This document shows, piece by piece, positions 54,723 to 61,929 of a stretch of 64,000 bases of DNA. Under the pieces are notes generated by a model. The model was not told the DNA's origin, did not search any database, and saw only the letters and a program-made list of their open reading frames with translations. Each line of letters begins with the position of its first letter. The first letter of the stretch is position 1. The DNA lies in the NCBI GenBank assembly GCA_902765395.1, contig CACWZP010000003.1, positions 60,735-124,734 of the forward strand. The letters run 5' to 3'. Made by a program: the position numbers and the translations under genes. The stretch comes from an uncultured Eubacteriales bacterium (GTDB taxonomy: Bacteria > Bacillota > Clostridia > Christensenellales > Aristaeellaceae).

Positions 54723-54800
54723 CAAACACGGAAGAACATGCGTTTTCAAGCCTCATATGTTTCCCCCTTTGCCAAAATCGAACAAGTGAGGAAGATTAAT

Positions 54801-55646
54801 ATGAAGAAGTACGCCATCGGGCTCTACGAAAAGGCCATGCCGCCCACGCTCACCTGGCGCGAGAAGCTGGCCTTCGCCAAGGAGGTCGGCTATGACTTCG
54901 TGGAGATCAGCATCGACGAGAAGGACGAGAAGCTGGCCCGCCTGGACTGGACGAAGGAGGAGCGGCTGGAGCTGGTGAAGACCATGGTGGAGGTGGGCCT
55001 GCCCATCCGCAGCATGTGCCTGTCCGGCCACCGGAAGTATCCCCTGGGCTCCGCTGACCCCGCCGTGCGCGCGCGAGGCATGGAGATCATGGAGAAGGCC
55101 ATCCAGCTGGCCGACGACCTGGGCATCCGCATCATCCAGCTGGCGGGCTACGACGTGTACTATGAAGAAAGCACCGCCGAGACCAAGGCCCTGTTCCTGG
55201 AGAACCTGAAGAAGGCCGCCGAGATGGCCGCCGTGAAGGGCATCCTGATGGGCTTTGAGACCATGGAGACCGACTTCATGAACACGGTGTGGAAGTCCAT
55301 GTACTACGTGGACGCCGTGGGCAGCCCCTACCTGGGCGTCTATCCCGATTCCGGCAACCTGACCAACGCGGCGCTGACCTCCGGCGGCAGCGTGCTGGGC
55401 GACCTGTACGCCGGCCGCGGCCACATCGTGGCGCTGCACCTGAAGGAGACCGTGCCCGGCGTGTTCCGCGAAGTGCCCTTCCTCACCGGCCATGTGGACT
55501 TCCCGGCCGTGATCGAAAGGGCCTGGAGCCTGGGCATCCGCCGCTACGTCACCGAGATGTGGTACGTGGGCAACGACGACACCTGGGCCGACGACGTGCG
55601 CTTCGCCTGCGCGAAGATGTCGGAGATCCTGGACAGGCAGGGATAA
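54801..55646 (+). CDS. ulaE: L-ribulose-5-phosphate 3-epimerase (UlaE-like)
   Basis: A 281-residue TIM-barrel sugar-phosphate epimerase/isomerase, converting L-xylulose-5-phosphate to L-ribulose-5-phosphate. It matches the E. coli protein along its length: GLYEKAMPP, YDFVEISIDEKDEKLARLDW, PSMCLS-like IRSMCLSGHRKYPLG, QLAGYDVYYEE and IVALHLKETVPGVF. The ATG at 54801 follows GTGAGGA; the in-frame ATG 21 codons upstream is close to the -10 and is rejected. It is the first gene of the plus-strand ula operon. Confidence 0.93.
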   Translation: MKKYAIGLYEKAMPPTLTWREKLAFAKEVGYDFVEISIDEKDEKLARLDWTKEERLELVKTMVEVGLPIRSMCLSGHRKYPLGSADPAVRARGMEIMEKAIQLADDLGIRIIQLAGYDVYYEESTAETKALFLENLKKAAEMAAVKGILMGFETMETDFMNTVWKSMYYVDAVGSPYLGVYPDSGNLTNAALTSGGSVLGDLYAGRGHIVALHLKETVPGVFREVPFLTGHVDFPAVIERAWSLGIRRYVTEMWYVGNDDTWADDVRFACAKMSEILDRQG

Positions 55647-55766
55647 TGTGGAATTAGGAATGAGGAATTAGGAATTGTGGCAGAAATCCTTGCGGATTTC
55701 AAATGATTCAAATCCCGAAGGGATTTGTACCGCCATTCCTCATTCCCAATTCCTCATTCCTCATTG
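55647..55766. repeat. Palindromic intergenic repeat, copy 2 (ATTCC/GGAAT arms with AAATCC hairpins)
   Basis: Same plan as 1524-1685: a left arm of GGAATTAGGAATGAGGAATT units, hairpins AAATCCTTGCGGATTT (55684-55699) and AAATCCCGAAGGGATTT (55710-55726), and a right arm of ATTCCTCATTCCCAATTCC units (55733-55766). It begins directly after the ulaE stop codon, inside the operon. Confidence 0.85.
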
Positions 55767-55804
55767 TTTGGCAAACCATCTCGATCAGCAGAAAGGATAA
55801 CGCT

Positions 55805-56860
55805 ATGAATATTCAGAAGAAAGTCATCTCCAACCTGAACAAGTGCTACGCCATGTCTGAGCTGACGTGGAAGGGCAAGCGCTGCTTCCTGGTGGCGGCG
55901 GAAAAGCACGACCCCTGCTATGTGTTCTCGGAGGAAGGCGAGCAGCTGGACACCGTTTGGACCGAGCCCGGCGGCGTGATGACCATGGTGCCCGTGCCGG
56001 GCACGGAGGGTCAGTTCCTGGCCACCCACAAGTTCTACTCCCCCAACGACTCCGCCGAGGCGAAGATCGTCATCGCCACGTCCAAGGACGACGGCTGGGA
56101 GATCCGCACGCTGTGCGAGGCCCCCTTCGTGCACCGCTTCGGCATCCTGAACCGGAACGGCGTGAACTACCTGCTGGTGTGCTGCCTGAAGAGCGACCAC
56201 GAGTACAAGAACGACTGGCGCTTCCCCGGCGCGTGCTATGCCTCGGTGCTGCCCTCTGACCTGTCCGTGTTCAACGAGGACCACCCGCTGACCCTGGAGC
56301 CCGTCATGAGCGACATGCTGCGCAACCACGGCTACAGCAAGGTGACCATCAACGGCCACGACGCCGCGGTGGTGGGCTGCGAGGAGGGCACCTTCCTGTT
56401 CAAGCCCCCCGTCGCCCCCGGCAAGGATTGGGAGATCGACCTGCTGAGCGCCGTGCCCAGCAGCGACTCCGTGCTCATCGACTTCGACGGCGACGGCCAG
56501 CTGGAGCTGGGCATGATCAGCCCCTTCCACGGCAACAGCCTGACCATCTACCACCTGGACGAGTTCGGCAACTACGTGCCCTGCTGGAAGTACGGCGCGC
56601 CGGAGAAGGAGACCGAGATGCTCCACGCCACCTGGGCCGGCGACATGCTGGGCAAGCCCACCTGGTGCGTGGGCTGGCGCAAGGGCACCCGCTGCACCAT
56701 CGCCATCACCTATGAGGACGGCGCCTACAAGACTGAGTTCATCGACCAGGCCACCGGCTGCGCCAACCTGATGCACTTCGTCAACGCCGCCGGCCAGGAC
56801 GTGCTGGTGGGCACCAACCGGGAAATCGACGAAGTGGCGATGTATACGATCACCAGGTAA
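55805..56860 (+). CDS. Conserved unknown protein of the ula operon, possibly a beta-propeller
   Basis: A 351-residue cytoplasmic protein (no signal peptide). Repeated beta-rich segments of about 45-50 residues, including VLIDFDGDGQLELGMISPF, which resembles an FG-GAP/VCBS calcium-type DxDxDG loop, suggest a propeller fold. AAAGGA precedes the ATG at 55805; an open frame upstream runs through the repeat element and is discarded. It lies between ulaE and ulaF, so a role in ascorbate or pentose-phosphate use is likely. It does not resemble UlaD. The function is unknown. Confidence 0.75.
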   Translation: MNIQKKVISNLNKCYAMSELTWKGKRCFLVAAEKHDPCYVFSEEGEQLDTVWTEPGGVMTMVPVPGTEGQFLATHKFYSPNDSAEAKIVIATSKDDGWEIRTLCEAPFVHRFGILNRNGVNYLLVCCLKSDHEYKNDWRFPGACYASVLPSDLSVFNEDHPLTLEPVMSDMLRNHGYSKVTINGHDAAVVGCEEGTFLFKPPVAPGKDWEIDLLSAVPSSDSVLIDFDGDGQLELGMISPFHGNSLTIYHLDEFGNYVPCWKYGAPEKETEMLHATWAGDMLGKPTWCVGWRKGTRCTIAITYEDGAYKTEFIDQATGCANLMHFVNAAGQDVLVGTNREIDEVAMYTITR

Positions 56861-57035
56861 TGAATTGCGCCTTTGGCGCGTGAATTGTCCTGCGGACATG
56901 AATTGCCTGCGGGCATGAATGGCGCTGCTGCGCATTGAAGAAGGCGCAATTCAAATCATGCGCAAGGCGCAAATCATGTGCGAAGCACAATTCATGGCAT
57001 GAAATGCCAATTCATCCAGTTCTGCCAAACCGAAT
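56861..57035. repeat. Array of mini-hairpins arranged as one large inverted repeat
   Basis: Seven short hairpins in a row: GCGCCTTTGGCGC (56867-56879), GTCCTGCGGAC (56887-56897), GCCTGCGGGC, GCGCTGCTGCGC, GCGCAAGGCGC, GTGCGAAGCAC and GGCATGAAATGCC. In the left half they are separated by TGAATT, in the right half by its complement AATTCA or AAATCAT, with the axis near 56940. The 201-bp gap between the 351-aa gene and ulaF is filled by it. Confidence 0.85.
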
Positions 57036-57061
57036 TCCAGTTATCAAGGAGGAACAATCCC

Positions 57062-57763
57062 ATGCTTGAATCCCTGAAGAAGATCGTCTACGAGGCCAAC
57101 ATGGAGCTGCCCAAGCGCGGGCTGGTCACCTACACCTGGGGCAACGTCTCCGGCATCGACCGGGAGGCGGGCCTGTTCGTTATCAAGCCCAGCGGCGTGG
57201 ATTACGACGCCCTGAAGCCCGAGGACATGGTGGTCATGGACCTGAAGGGCAACAAGGTGGAGGGCGACATGAACCCCTCCAGCGACACGCTGACCCACAT
57301 GGTGCTCTACAACGCCTTCCCCACCATCGGCGGCATCGTGCACACCCACAGCCCCTACGCGGTGGGCTGGGCCCAGGCCGGGCTGGACATCCCCTGCTAC
57401 GGCACCACCCACGCCGACTACTTCTACGGCCCCATCCCCTGCGCGCGGCACCTGACCCAGGAGGAGCTGGACGCGGGCTACGAGCTGAACACCGGCCACA
57501 CCATCGTGGAGTGCTTCAAGGATCGCGGCATCGACCCCGTGGCCGTGCCCGCCGTGATCTGCCACAGCCACGGCCCCTTCACATGGGGCAAGGACGCCAA
57601 CCAGGCCGTCTACCACGCCGTGGTGCTGGAGGAGGTGGCCAAGATGGCGCTGTTCACCCGCCAGGTGAAGCCCGACGCCGATCCCGCCCCCCAGCGCATC
57701 CAGGACAAGCACTACATGCGCAAGCACGGCCCCAACGCCTACTACGGCCAGGGCAAGCACTGA
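57062..57763 (+). CDS. ulaF: L-ribulose-5-phosphate 4-epimerase (UlaF/AraD family)
   Basis: A 233-residue class II aldolase-fold, metal-dependent epimerase yielding D-xylulose-5-phosphate, the last step of the ascorbate route. It shows the motifs TWGNVSGIDRE, KPSGVDYDALKPEDMVV, the metal ligands in HTHSPYA, and ICHSHGPFTWG. AAGGAGG lies 9 nt before the ATG; a longer upstream frame is not used. It is followed after 1 bp by the YcxB-like gene. AraD of an arabinose pathway is the alternative, but the ula context favours UlaF. Confidence 0.94.
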   Translation: MLESLKKIVYEANMELPKRGLVTYTWGNVSGIDREAGLFVIKPSGVDYDALKPEDMVVMDLKGNKVEGDMNPSSDTLTHMVLYNAFPTIGGIVHTHSPYAVGWAQAGLDIPCYGTTHADYFYGPIPCARHLTQEELDAGYELNTGHTIVECFKDRGIDPVAVPAVICHSHGPFTWGKDANQAVYHAVVLEEVAKMALFTRQVKPDADPAPQRIQDKHYMRKHGPNAYYGQGKH

Positions 57764-57764
57764 T

Positions 57765-58316
57765 ATGAGCGAAAAGCAATCCCGGGGCTTCTTCCACGCC
57801 GATTTCACCTACACTGACCCGGTGCTGAAGGACTTCGAGGCCCTGTATCTCAAGAAGAAGGAGATCACCCCCATCACCCGCGCGGTGCTGGGGGCGCTGG
57901 GCCTCATCGGCGCGGGCTTCTTCGGCTATATGCTGTATAAAAACGGCTTCCAGTTCGCCTATGTGGGCTACCTGCTCATCTGCTCCATACTGCTGGTGGT
58001 GGCCCTCCACCGGGGCGGCAGGCGGCCGGACGACAGCCTGAAGAAGTATCGCAAGTACTATCAGAACAAGAACGCGGCCGTGAAGGTGGACGACGCCGGC
58101 ATCGAATTGAAGATCGAGGGCCAGCAGACCCACGCCCGCAGCAAGTTCAAGGAGGTCTACGGCCTGTTCGACACCGACCTGTGCTGGTACTTCCTCGTCA
58201 AGGGCCGGGCCTACTACATCCTGCCCAAGGACGCCGTCGAGGGCGGCACGCCGGAGGAGTTCAGGAAGTACATGGAGAAGAAGTGCGCCAAGCACTTTCT
58301 GCACTACGAGCTGTAG
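57765..58316 (+). CDS. YcxB-like membrane protein
   Basis: A 183-residue protein with an N-terminal cytoplasmic part (FHADFTYTDPVLKDFEALYLKKKEIT), two membrane segments (about 40-60 and 65-83) and a C-terminal domain of YcxB type (AVKVDDAGIELKIEGQQTHA, YYILPKDAVEGGTPEEFRKYM). The ATG overlaps the end of ulaF almost directly (TGATATG), which suggests coupling. Its function is unknown for the family. It ends in TAG at the terminator palindrome. Confidence 0.82.
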   Translation: MSEKQSRGFFHADFTYTDPVLKDFEALYLKKKEITPITRAVLGALGLIGAGFFGYMLYKNGFQFAYVGYLLICSILLVVALHRGGRRPDDSLKKYRKYYQNKNAAVKVDDAGIELKIEGQQTHARSKFKEVYGLFDTDLCWYFLVKGRAYYILPKDAVEGGTPEEFRKYMEKKCAKHFLHYEL

Positions 58317-58340
58317 GACAAAAGAAGGCTGCCAAAAGAA

Positions 58341-58402
58341 CCGTTCCCCGGTTCCTTTCCGGAAACTGTTTCGGGAAGGAAAGCGGGGAACGGAGTTTTT
58401 TT
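58341..58402 (+). terminator. Long palindromic terminator, GGAAACTGTTTCC family copy 2
   Basis: CCGTTCCCCG (58341-58350) pairs with CGGGGAACGG (58384-58393) around a second stem and GGAAACTGTTTC; seven T follow at 58396-58402. It ends the plus-strand ula operon and is the partner of the minus-strand element at 4229-4291. Confidence 0.87.
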
Positions 58403-58887
58403 GCGGCGGATTCCCGGCACAAGTGAGCCCACGGCCTCAAGTTCCCTGCGGAGGATAGGGGTCTCGTTTGCCGCGTCGCTCAATAGTGCCGGAGAATTCC
58501 GCCGCCCGGCGATGAGGGATCAGCGAGGATCGGGATCTCGATAATGCTCTTGTAGGGACTACGCGCAAACCAAAAGCCTCCCCACCGCAGTGGGGAGGGG
58601 GACCGCTTGCGGTGGTGGGGCACCCCCTTCAGGACTGCCACGCTCCTCGCTGCTCCCCATCACGCGGCGGCCTGCCGAGTCGTGAATTGAAGCGAGCGTC
58701 TCGGCGCAGGGTGCCGAACGCGAAGCTTCACTGAACAGCGAGCGCAGGCCGCCAAAAAGAACCGTCCCCCGGTTCCCCATTTCTGTACAACTGCCGCGAA
58801 GACCTCATCCGTCTTTGGCGAAAAATGCAAGCATTTTCCGCCAAATCCACCTTCCCCAGGGGGGAAGGCTTTTGGGGTGCCGCCCGC
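58403..58887. repeat. Repeat-rich gap without a gene
   Basis: It contains a CCTCCCCAC-CGCA-GTGGGGAGG hairpin (about 58574-58596) followed by CCGCTTGCGG, a unit shared inverted with 10338-10364 (near 58789-58815), and a CCTTCCCC/GGGGAAGG hairpin (about 58852-58870). Short open frames here have no ribosome site and cross the stems. Confidence 0.7.
58754..58774 (-). terminator. Terminator of the GGDEF gene
   Basis: On the minus strand AACCG, loop GGGGA, CGGTT, then CTTTTTGGC. It resembles the ends of the long terminator palindromes. Confidence 0.5.
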
Positions 58888-60798
58888 CTACCGGATCACG
58901 AAATCCCTTCTGGACTTCTTGGCCTCATACAGCGCCTCGTCGGCGCGCCCGGCCAGGGCCTCCCACTCCTCCCGGGTCTGGACGGTGCCGATGGCGTAAC
59001 CCAGGGAGATCTCCAGGAAGTAGGGCCGCTCGGAGGTCTCGTTGTAGGCGTCGCAGCGGGCCTTGACGCGGCAGATCTTCTCCTGCAGCGCCTTCTCCGA
59101 AGGCTGCACGAAGCAGGCCTGGAACTCGTCGCCGCCGATGCGCCCGATCACCCGGCCCGCGCCCAGCACCTGCCGCAGGATGTCCGCCACGCTGCGCAGC
59201 GCGATGTCGCCCTCCCGGTGGCCGAAGCGGTCGTTGATCTGCTTGAGGTGGTCCAGGTCGGCCATGATCACCGCCGCGGGCTGCGCCCGCTCCGCCGTCA
59301 TGCTCTCCCGGGCGCTGACGATGCCGGCCCGGTTGTACAGCCCTGTCAGCTCGTCCGTGCGCGCCATGGCCTGCAGCTGGGCCCGGTACTTCTTCTGCTT
59401 GTCCCAGGTGTCCATGTAGCGCAGGCTGGAGCCGATGTCCAGCGACAGCATGTAGTAAAAATCAATCTTCTCCGGCTCGATCTCCACGTTCAGCACCCCG
59501 TACTGATACTCCTCGTCGAACAGCAGGAAGGTCATGAATCTGCCTTCGGGCCTGAAATCGTTCTCGTGATCCCCCCGGCGCATCACCGGGGCCTCGAGCC
59601 AGTCGCGGCCCTCCACCTGGTCGCCCACCTGGCGCATGCACACATAGGTCTTCTCCGGGAATTCGGGGATCGTGCCCGGCTCCACCTTCAGCGGATGGCC
59701 GAACAGCAGCAGATAGGAGCTGGGCGTGCCCAGGTAGGCCAGGCAGGTGCCGATGGTGGCGAAGAAGCGCTTCGGCTCGTCCACGTCCATCAGCATCTCC
59801 CGGTTCATCAGCGCGCCGATCCAGCTGTTGTGCTGGTATTCCCGGCTGCGCTGGAGGCTGCGAAGCACATCGGTATGCTCCGGGCGCTCCTCCTCTTTCG
59901 CCGGCGCGCAGCCGCAGGAGCAGCGGCGGATGAACGGCACCGGGATGCGCCGGGATCTCGCCTTCCCGCCGCGCAGCATGTCCAGCGCGCTCTTCACCGC
60001 CTGCCTGGAAAATTCATCGTAGTCCTGGCGGGCGGTGGTCAGCGGCGGGTCCATGTAGCGGGCCATCAGCATGTCGTCAAAGCCGGTGACAGCGATATCC
60101 TTTCCCACCTTGAGCCCACGGGCCTTCAGCACGCGATAGACGGCCACGGTCATCTCGTCGTTGGCGGAGGCGATAGCCTGGATGTCCGGCGCGCGGTCCA
60201 GCAGCAGCTCCACGCTCCTGTCCACGTGCTCGGAGTAGTCCCCCGGCACGATGTACTCCTCCCGCACGGGGATGCCGTGGCGCGCCAGCGCGTCCTTGTA
60301 GCCCGCCAGCCGCTCCTCCGCGTCCTGGTTGTTGTCCGGGCCGGTGATGAAGCCGATGCGCGTCAGCCCGTGGACGGTGATCAGGTGCTCCACGCAGCTG
60401 TCCAGCCCCTGCCGGTTGTCGGCGATCAGGCTGATGCCGTCCTCCGGCTGGCGGTCCGTCTCGGTGAGGATCGTGGGGATCCGGGGCGTGTGGCGCAGGA
60501 ACTCGTCCAGCGGGATGGCGTTCTGGTAGATGGACAGCGTGCCCGCCGAGACGATCAGCAGGTCCATGTCCTCGTACTCCGTGTAGCCGCACAGCGAGGC
60601 ATACTGGTAGTCGAAGCGGCTGGAGCGCATGGTGTAGTCCTTGATGAAGCTGGCGCTCTCCGTGCCCAGGAACACCTGCAGCTCCACGTCCTCCACGTCC
60701 CGGAGCATCTCCCAGATGGTGTGCACCAGCCGACTGGGATGATCCGTGTGATAGTTGCCCACCACGAAGCCGATCCGCTTCTTTCCGCTCTGCGTCAT
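58888..60798 (-). CDS. LacI-type sugar-sensor domain fused to a GGDEF diguanylate cyclase
   Basis: A 636-residue soluble protein. Residues 1-290 are a periplasmic-binding-protein fold of the LacI/GalR type (IGFVVGNYHTDHPSRLVHTI, TRIGFITGPDNNQDAEERLAGYKDAL, IAVTGFDDMLMARYMDPPLT) without the N-terminal HTH and without a signal peptide. A middle region (about 310-470) has a GAF/PAS-like feel, followed by GGDEF (about 475-636: DELTGLYNRAG, GRIGGDEFQACF). The c-di-GMP synthase signature is intact, so sugar binding may control cyclic-di-GMP. The start is the ATG after GGGGAGAGG; a GTG two codons upstream is possible. A promoter lies at 60831-60859. Confidence 0.88.
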   Translation of the reverse strand: MTQSGKKRIGFVVGNYHTDHPSRLVHTIWEMLRDVEDVELQVFLGTESASFIKDYTMRSSRFDYQYASLCGYTEYEDMDLLIVSAGTLSIYQNAIPLDEFLRHTPRIPTILTETDRQPEDGISLIADNRQGLDSCVEHLITVHGLTRIGFITGPDNNQDAEERLAGYKDALARHGIPVREEYIVPGDYSEHVDRSVELLLDRAPDIQAIASANDEMTVAVYRVLKARGLKVGKDIAVTGFDDMLMARYMDPPLTTARQDYDEFSRQAVKSALDMLRGGKARSRRIPVPFIRRCSCGCAPAKEEERPEHTDVLRSLQRSREYQHNSWIGALMNREMLMDVDEPKRFFATIGTCLAYLGTPSSYLLLFGHPLKVEPGTIPEFPEKTYVCMRQVGDQVEGRDWLEAPVMRRGDHENDFRPEGRFMTFLLFDEEYQYGVLNVEIEPEKIDFYYMLSLDIGSSLRYMDTWDKQKKYRAQLQAMARTDELTGLYNRAGIVSARESMTAERAQPAAVIMADLDHLKQINDRFGHREGDIALRSVADILRQVLGAGRVIGRIGGDEFQACFVQPSEKALQEKICRVKARCDAYNETSERPYFLEISLGYAIGTVQTREEWEALAGRADEALYEAKKSRRDFVIR

Positions 60799-60830
60799 GC
60801 GCACCTCTCCCCGCTTCAGTATCCATTTCT

Positions 60831-60859
60831 ATTATACTGTATCGAAGGGCCTCTGGCAA
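60831..60859 (-). promoter_or_regulatory. Promoter of the LacI-GGDEF gene
   Basis: On the minus strand TTGCCA (60854-60859), a 17-bp spacer and TATAAT (60831-60836). Confidence 0.78.
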
Positions 60860-60870
60860 GGGAATTCCGG

Positions 60871-60900
60871 TTGCCTCGGAGGCGCCGCGCGTGCTATAAT
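60871..60900 (+). promoter_or_regulatory. Promoter of the DUF1848 gene
   Basis: TTGCCT (60871-60876), an 18-bp spacer and TATAAT (60895-60900) with TGC directly before it (extended -10). Confidence 0.6.
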
Positions 60901-60931
60901 CTATCCATACCAGCGAAAGGAATGGGCCCCC

Positions 60932-61861
60932 ATGATCATCAACACCGGCCAGCGCACCGACATTCCCGGCTTTTACTCCCAGTGGCTGGCGATCCGCCTG
61001 CGGGAGGGCTCCGTGATGGTGCGCAATCCCTACAACCCCACCGCCGTCACCCGCTACCGGCTGTCCCCGGACGTGGTGGACCTGATCGGCTTCTGCACCA
61101 AGAACCCCGCGCCGATGCTGGATCACATGGCGCTGCTGGCGCCCTATCGCCAGTACTGGTACGTCACCATCACGCCCTACGGCCACGAGATCGAGCCCAA
61201 CACGCCGGACAAGGGCGAGGTGCTGCGCGCCTTCCGGGCGCTGTCGAAGATCGTCGGCGCGGACAACATCGGCTGGCGCTACGACCCCATCTTCATCGAC
61301 GAACGCTACACCGTCCAGCGCCACATCCGGGACTTCGCCTTCATCGCCCGGTCGCTGAAGGGGTTCACCCACAACGTGGTCATCAGCTTCATCGACCTGT
61401 ACGAAAAGACGAAGCGCAACTTCCCCGAGGCCCGCGCCGTCAGCCGGGAGGATCGGCACGCCCTGGGCCGGGCGCTGGTCTCCCTGGCCAGAGCCTGCGG
61501 CATGACCCTGCGGCCCTGCGGCGAGGGGGACGAGCTGGCGGACTACGGCGCGGACTGCTCCGGCTGCATGACGACGGCGATGGTTGAAAGGGCCGTGGGC
61601 AGCCGCATGCGGTTCCCCGCCTTCATCCCCGCCCGGGAGAGCTGCGCCTGCTACCTGGCCTGCGACATCGGCGCCTACAACACCTGCGGCCACCTGTGCC
61701 GCTACTGCTACGCCAACCACGACGAGAGGGCCGTCCGGGAGAACATGAAGAACCACGACCCCGCCAGCCCGCTGCTGATCGGCCGCCCGCGCCCGGAGGA
61801 CGTGGTGCGCGACGCCAAACAGGCCAGCTGGATCGACCCGCAGCTGCGCATGGAATTCTGA
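60932..61861 (+). CDS. DUF1848 family protein
   Basis: A 309-residue cytoplasmic protein. MIINTGQRTDIPGFYSQWL, LREGSVMVRNPYNP and LIGFCTKNPAPML are the N-terminal signature of DUF1848. The C-terminal half contains conserved cysteines (DCSGCM, ESCACYLACDIG, CGHLCRYCYAN), where the CxxCxYCY pattern suggests an Fe-S cluster related to radical-SAM enzymes. The reaction is unknown. AAAGGA precedes the ATG; an upstream frame through the promoter was rejected. It is a single-gene unit ending at the terminator at 61878-61913. Confidence 0.88.
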   Translation: MIINTGQRTDIPGFYSQWLAIRLREGSVMVRNPYNPTAVTRYRLSPDVVDLIGFCTKNPAPMLDHMALLAPYRQYWYVTITPYGHEIEPNTPDKGEVLRAFRALSKIVGADNIGWRYDPIFIDERYTVQRHIRDFAFIARSLKGFTHNVVISFIDLYEKTKRNFPEARAVSREDRHALGRALVSLARACGMTLRPCGEGDELADYGADCSGCMTTAMVERAVGSRMRFPAFIPARESCACYLACDIGAYNTCGHLCRYCYANHDERAVRENMKNHDPASPLLIGRPRPEDVVRDAKQASWIDPQLRMEF

Positions 61862-61877
61862 CGGATACTTAAAGGAA

Positions 61878-61913
61878 ACGCGCCAACCGGGATTCGGTTG
61901 GCGCGTCGTTTTG
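61878..61913. terminator. Terminator between the DUF1848 gene and the surface-protein gene
   Basis: ACGCGCCAACCG, loop GGATT, CGGTTGGCGCGT, then CGTTTTG on the plus strand; on the minus strand TTTCC follows. It probably serves both convergent genes. Confidence 0.82.
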
Positions 61914-61929
61914 TGTTGTGTCGTTGTGA

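Larger units (their letters stand above)
54410..54800. promoter_or_regulatory. Divergent ula control region with five TGTTCG motifs
   Basis: A 391-bp AT-rich gap without a gene. TGTTCG occurs at 54436, 54504, 54523 and 54593 on the plus strand, and as CGAACA at 54779-54784. Two copies sit in near repeats TTTATGTTCGATTT and TTTATGTTCGTTTT, 19 bp apart. DeoR-family operators such as that of GlpR contain TGTTCG. The motifs flank both promoters listed below. Confidence 0.68.

Noticed and set aside
56861-57035. CRISPR array
   Set aside because: Units are hairpins of different sequence with 6-7-bp spacers; there are no identical 25-37-bp repeats or cas genes. The 390-bp repeats at 62.8-64 kb are coding and far too long.
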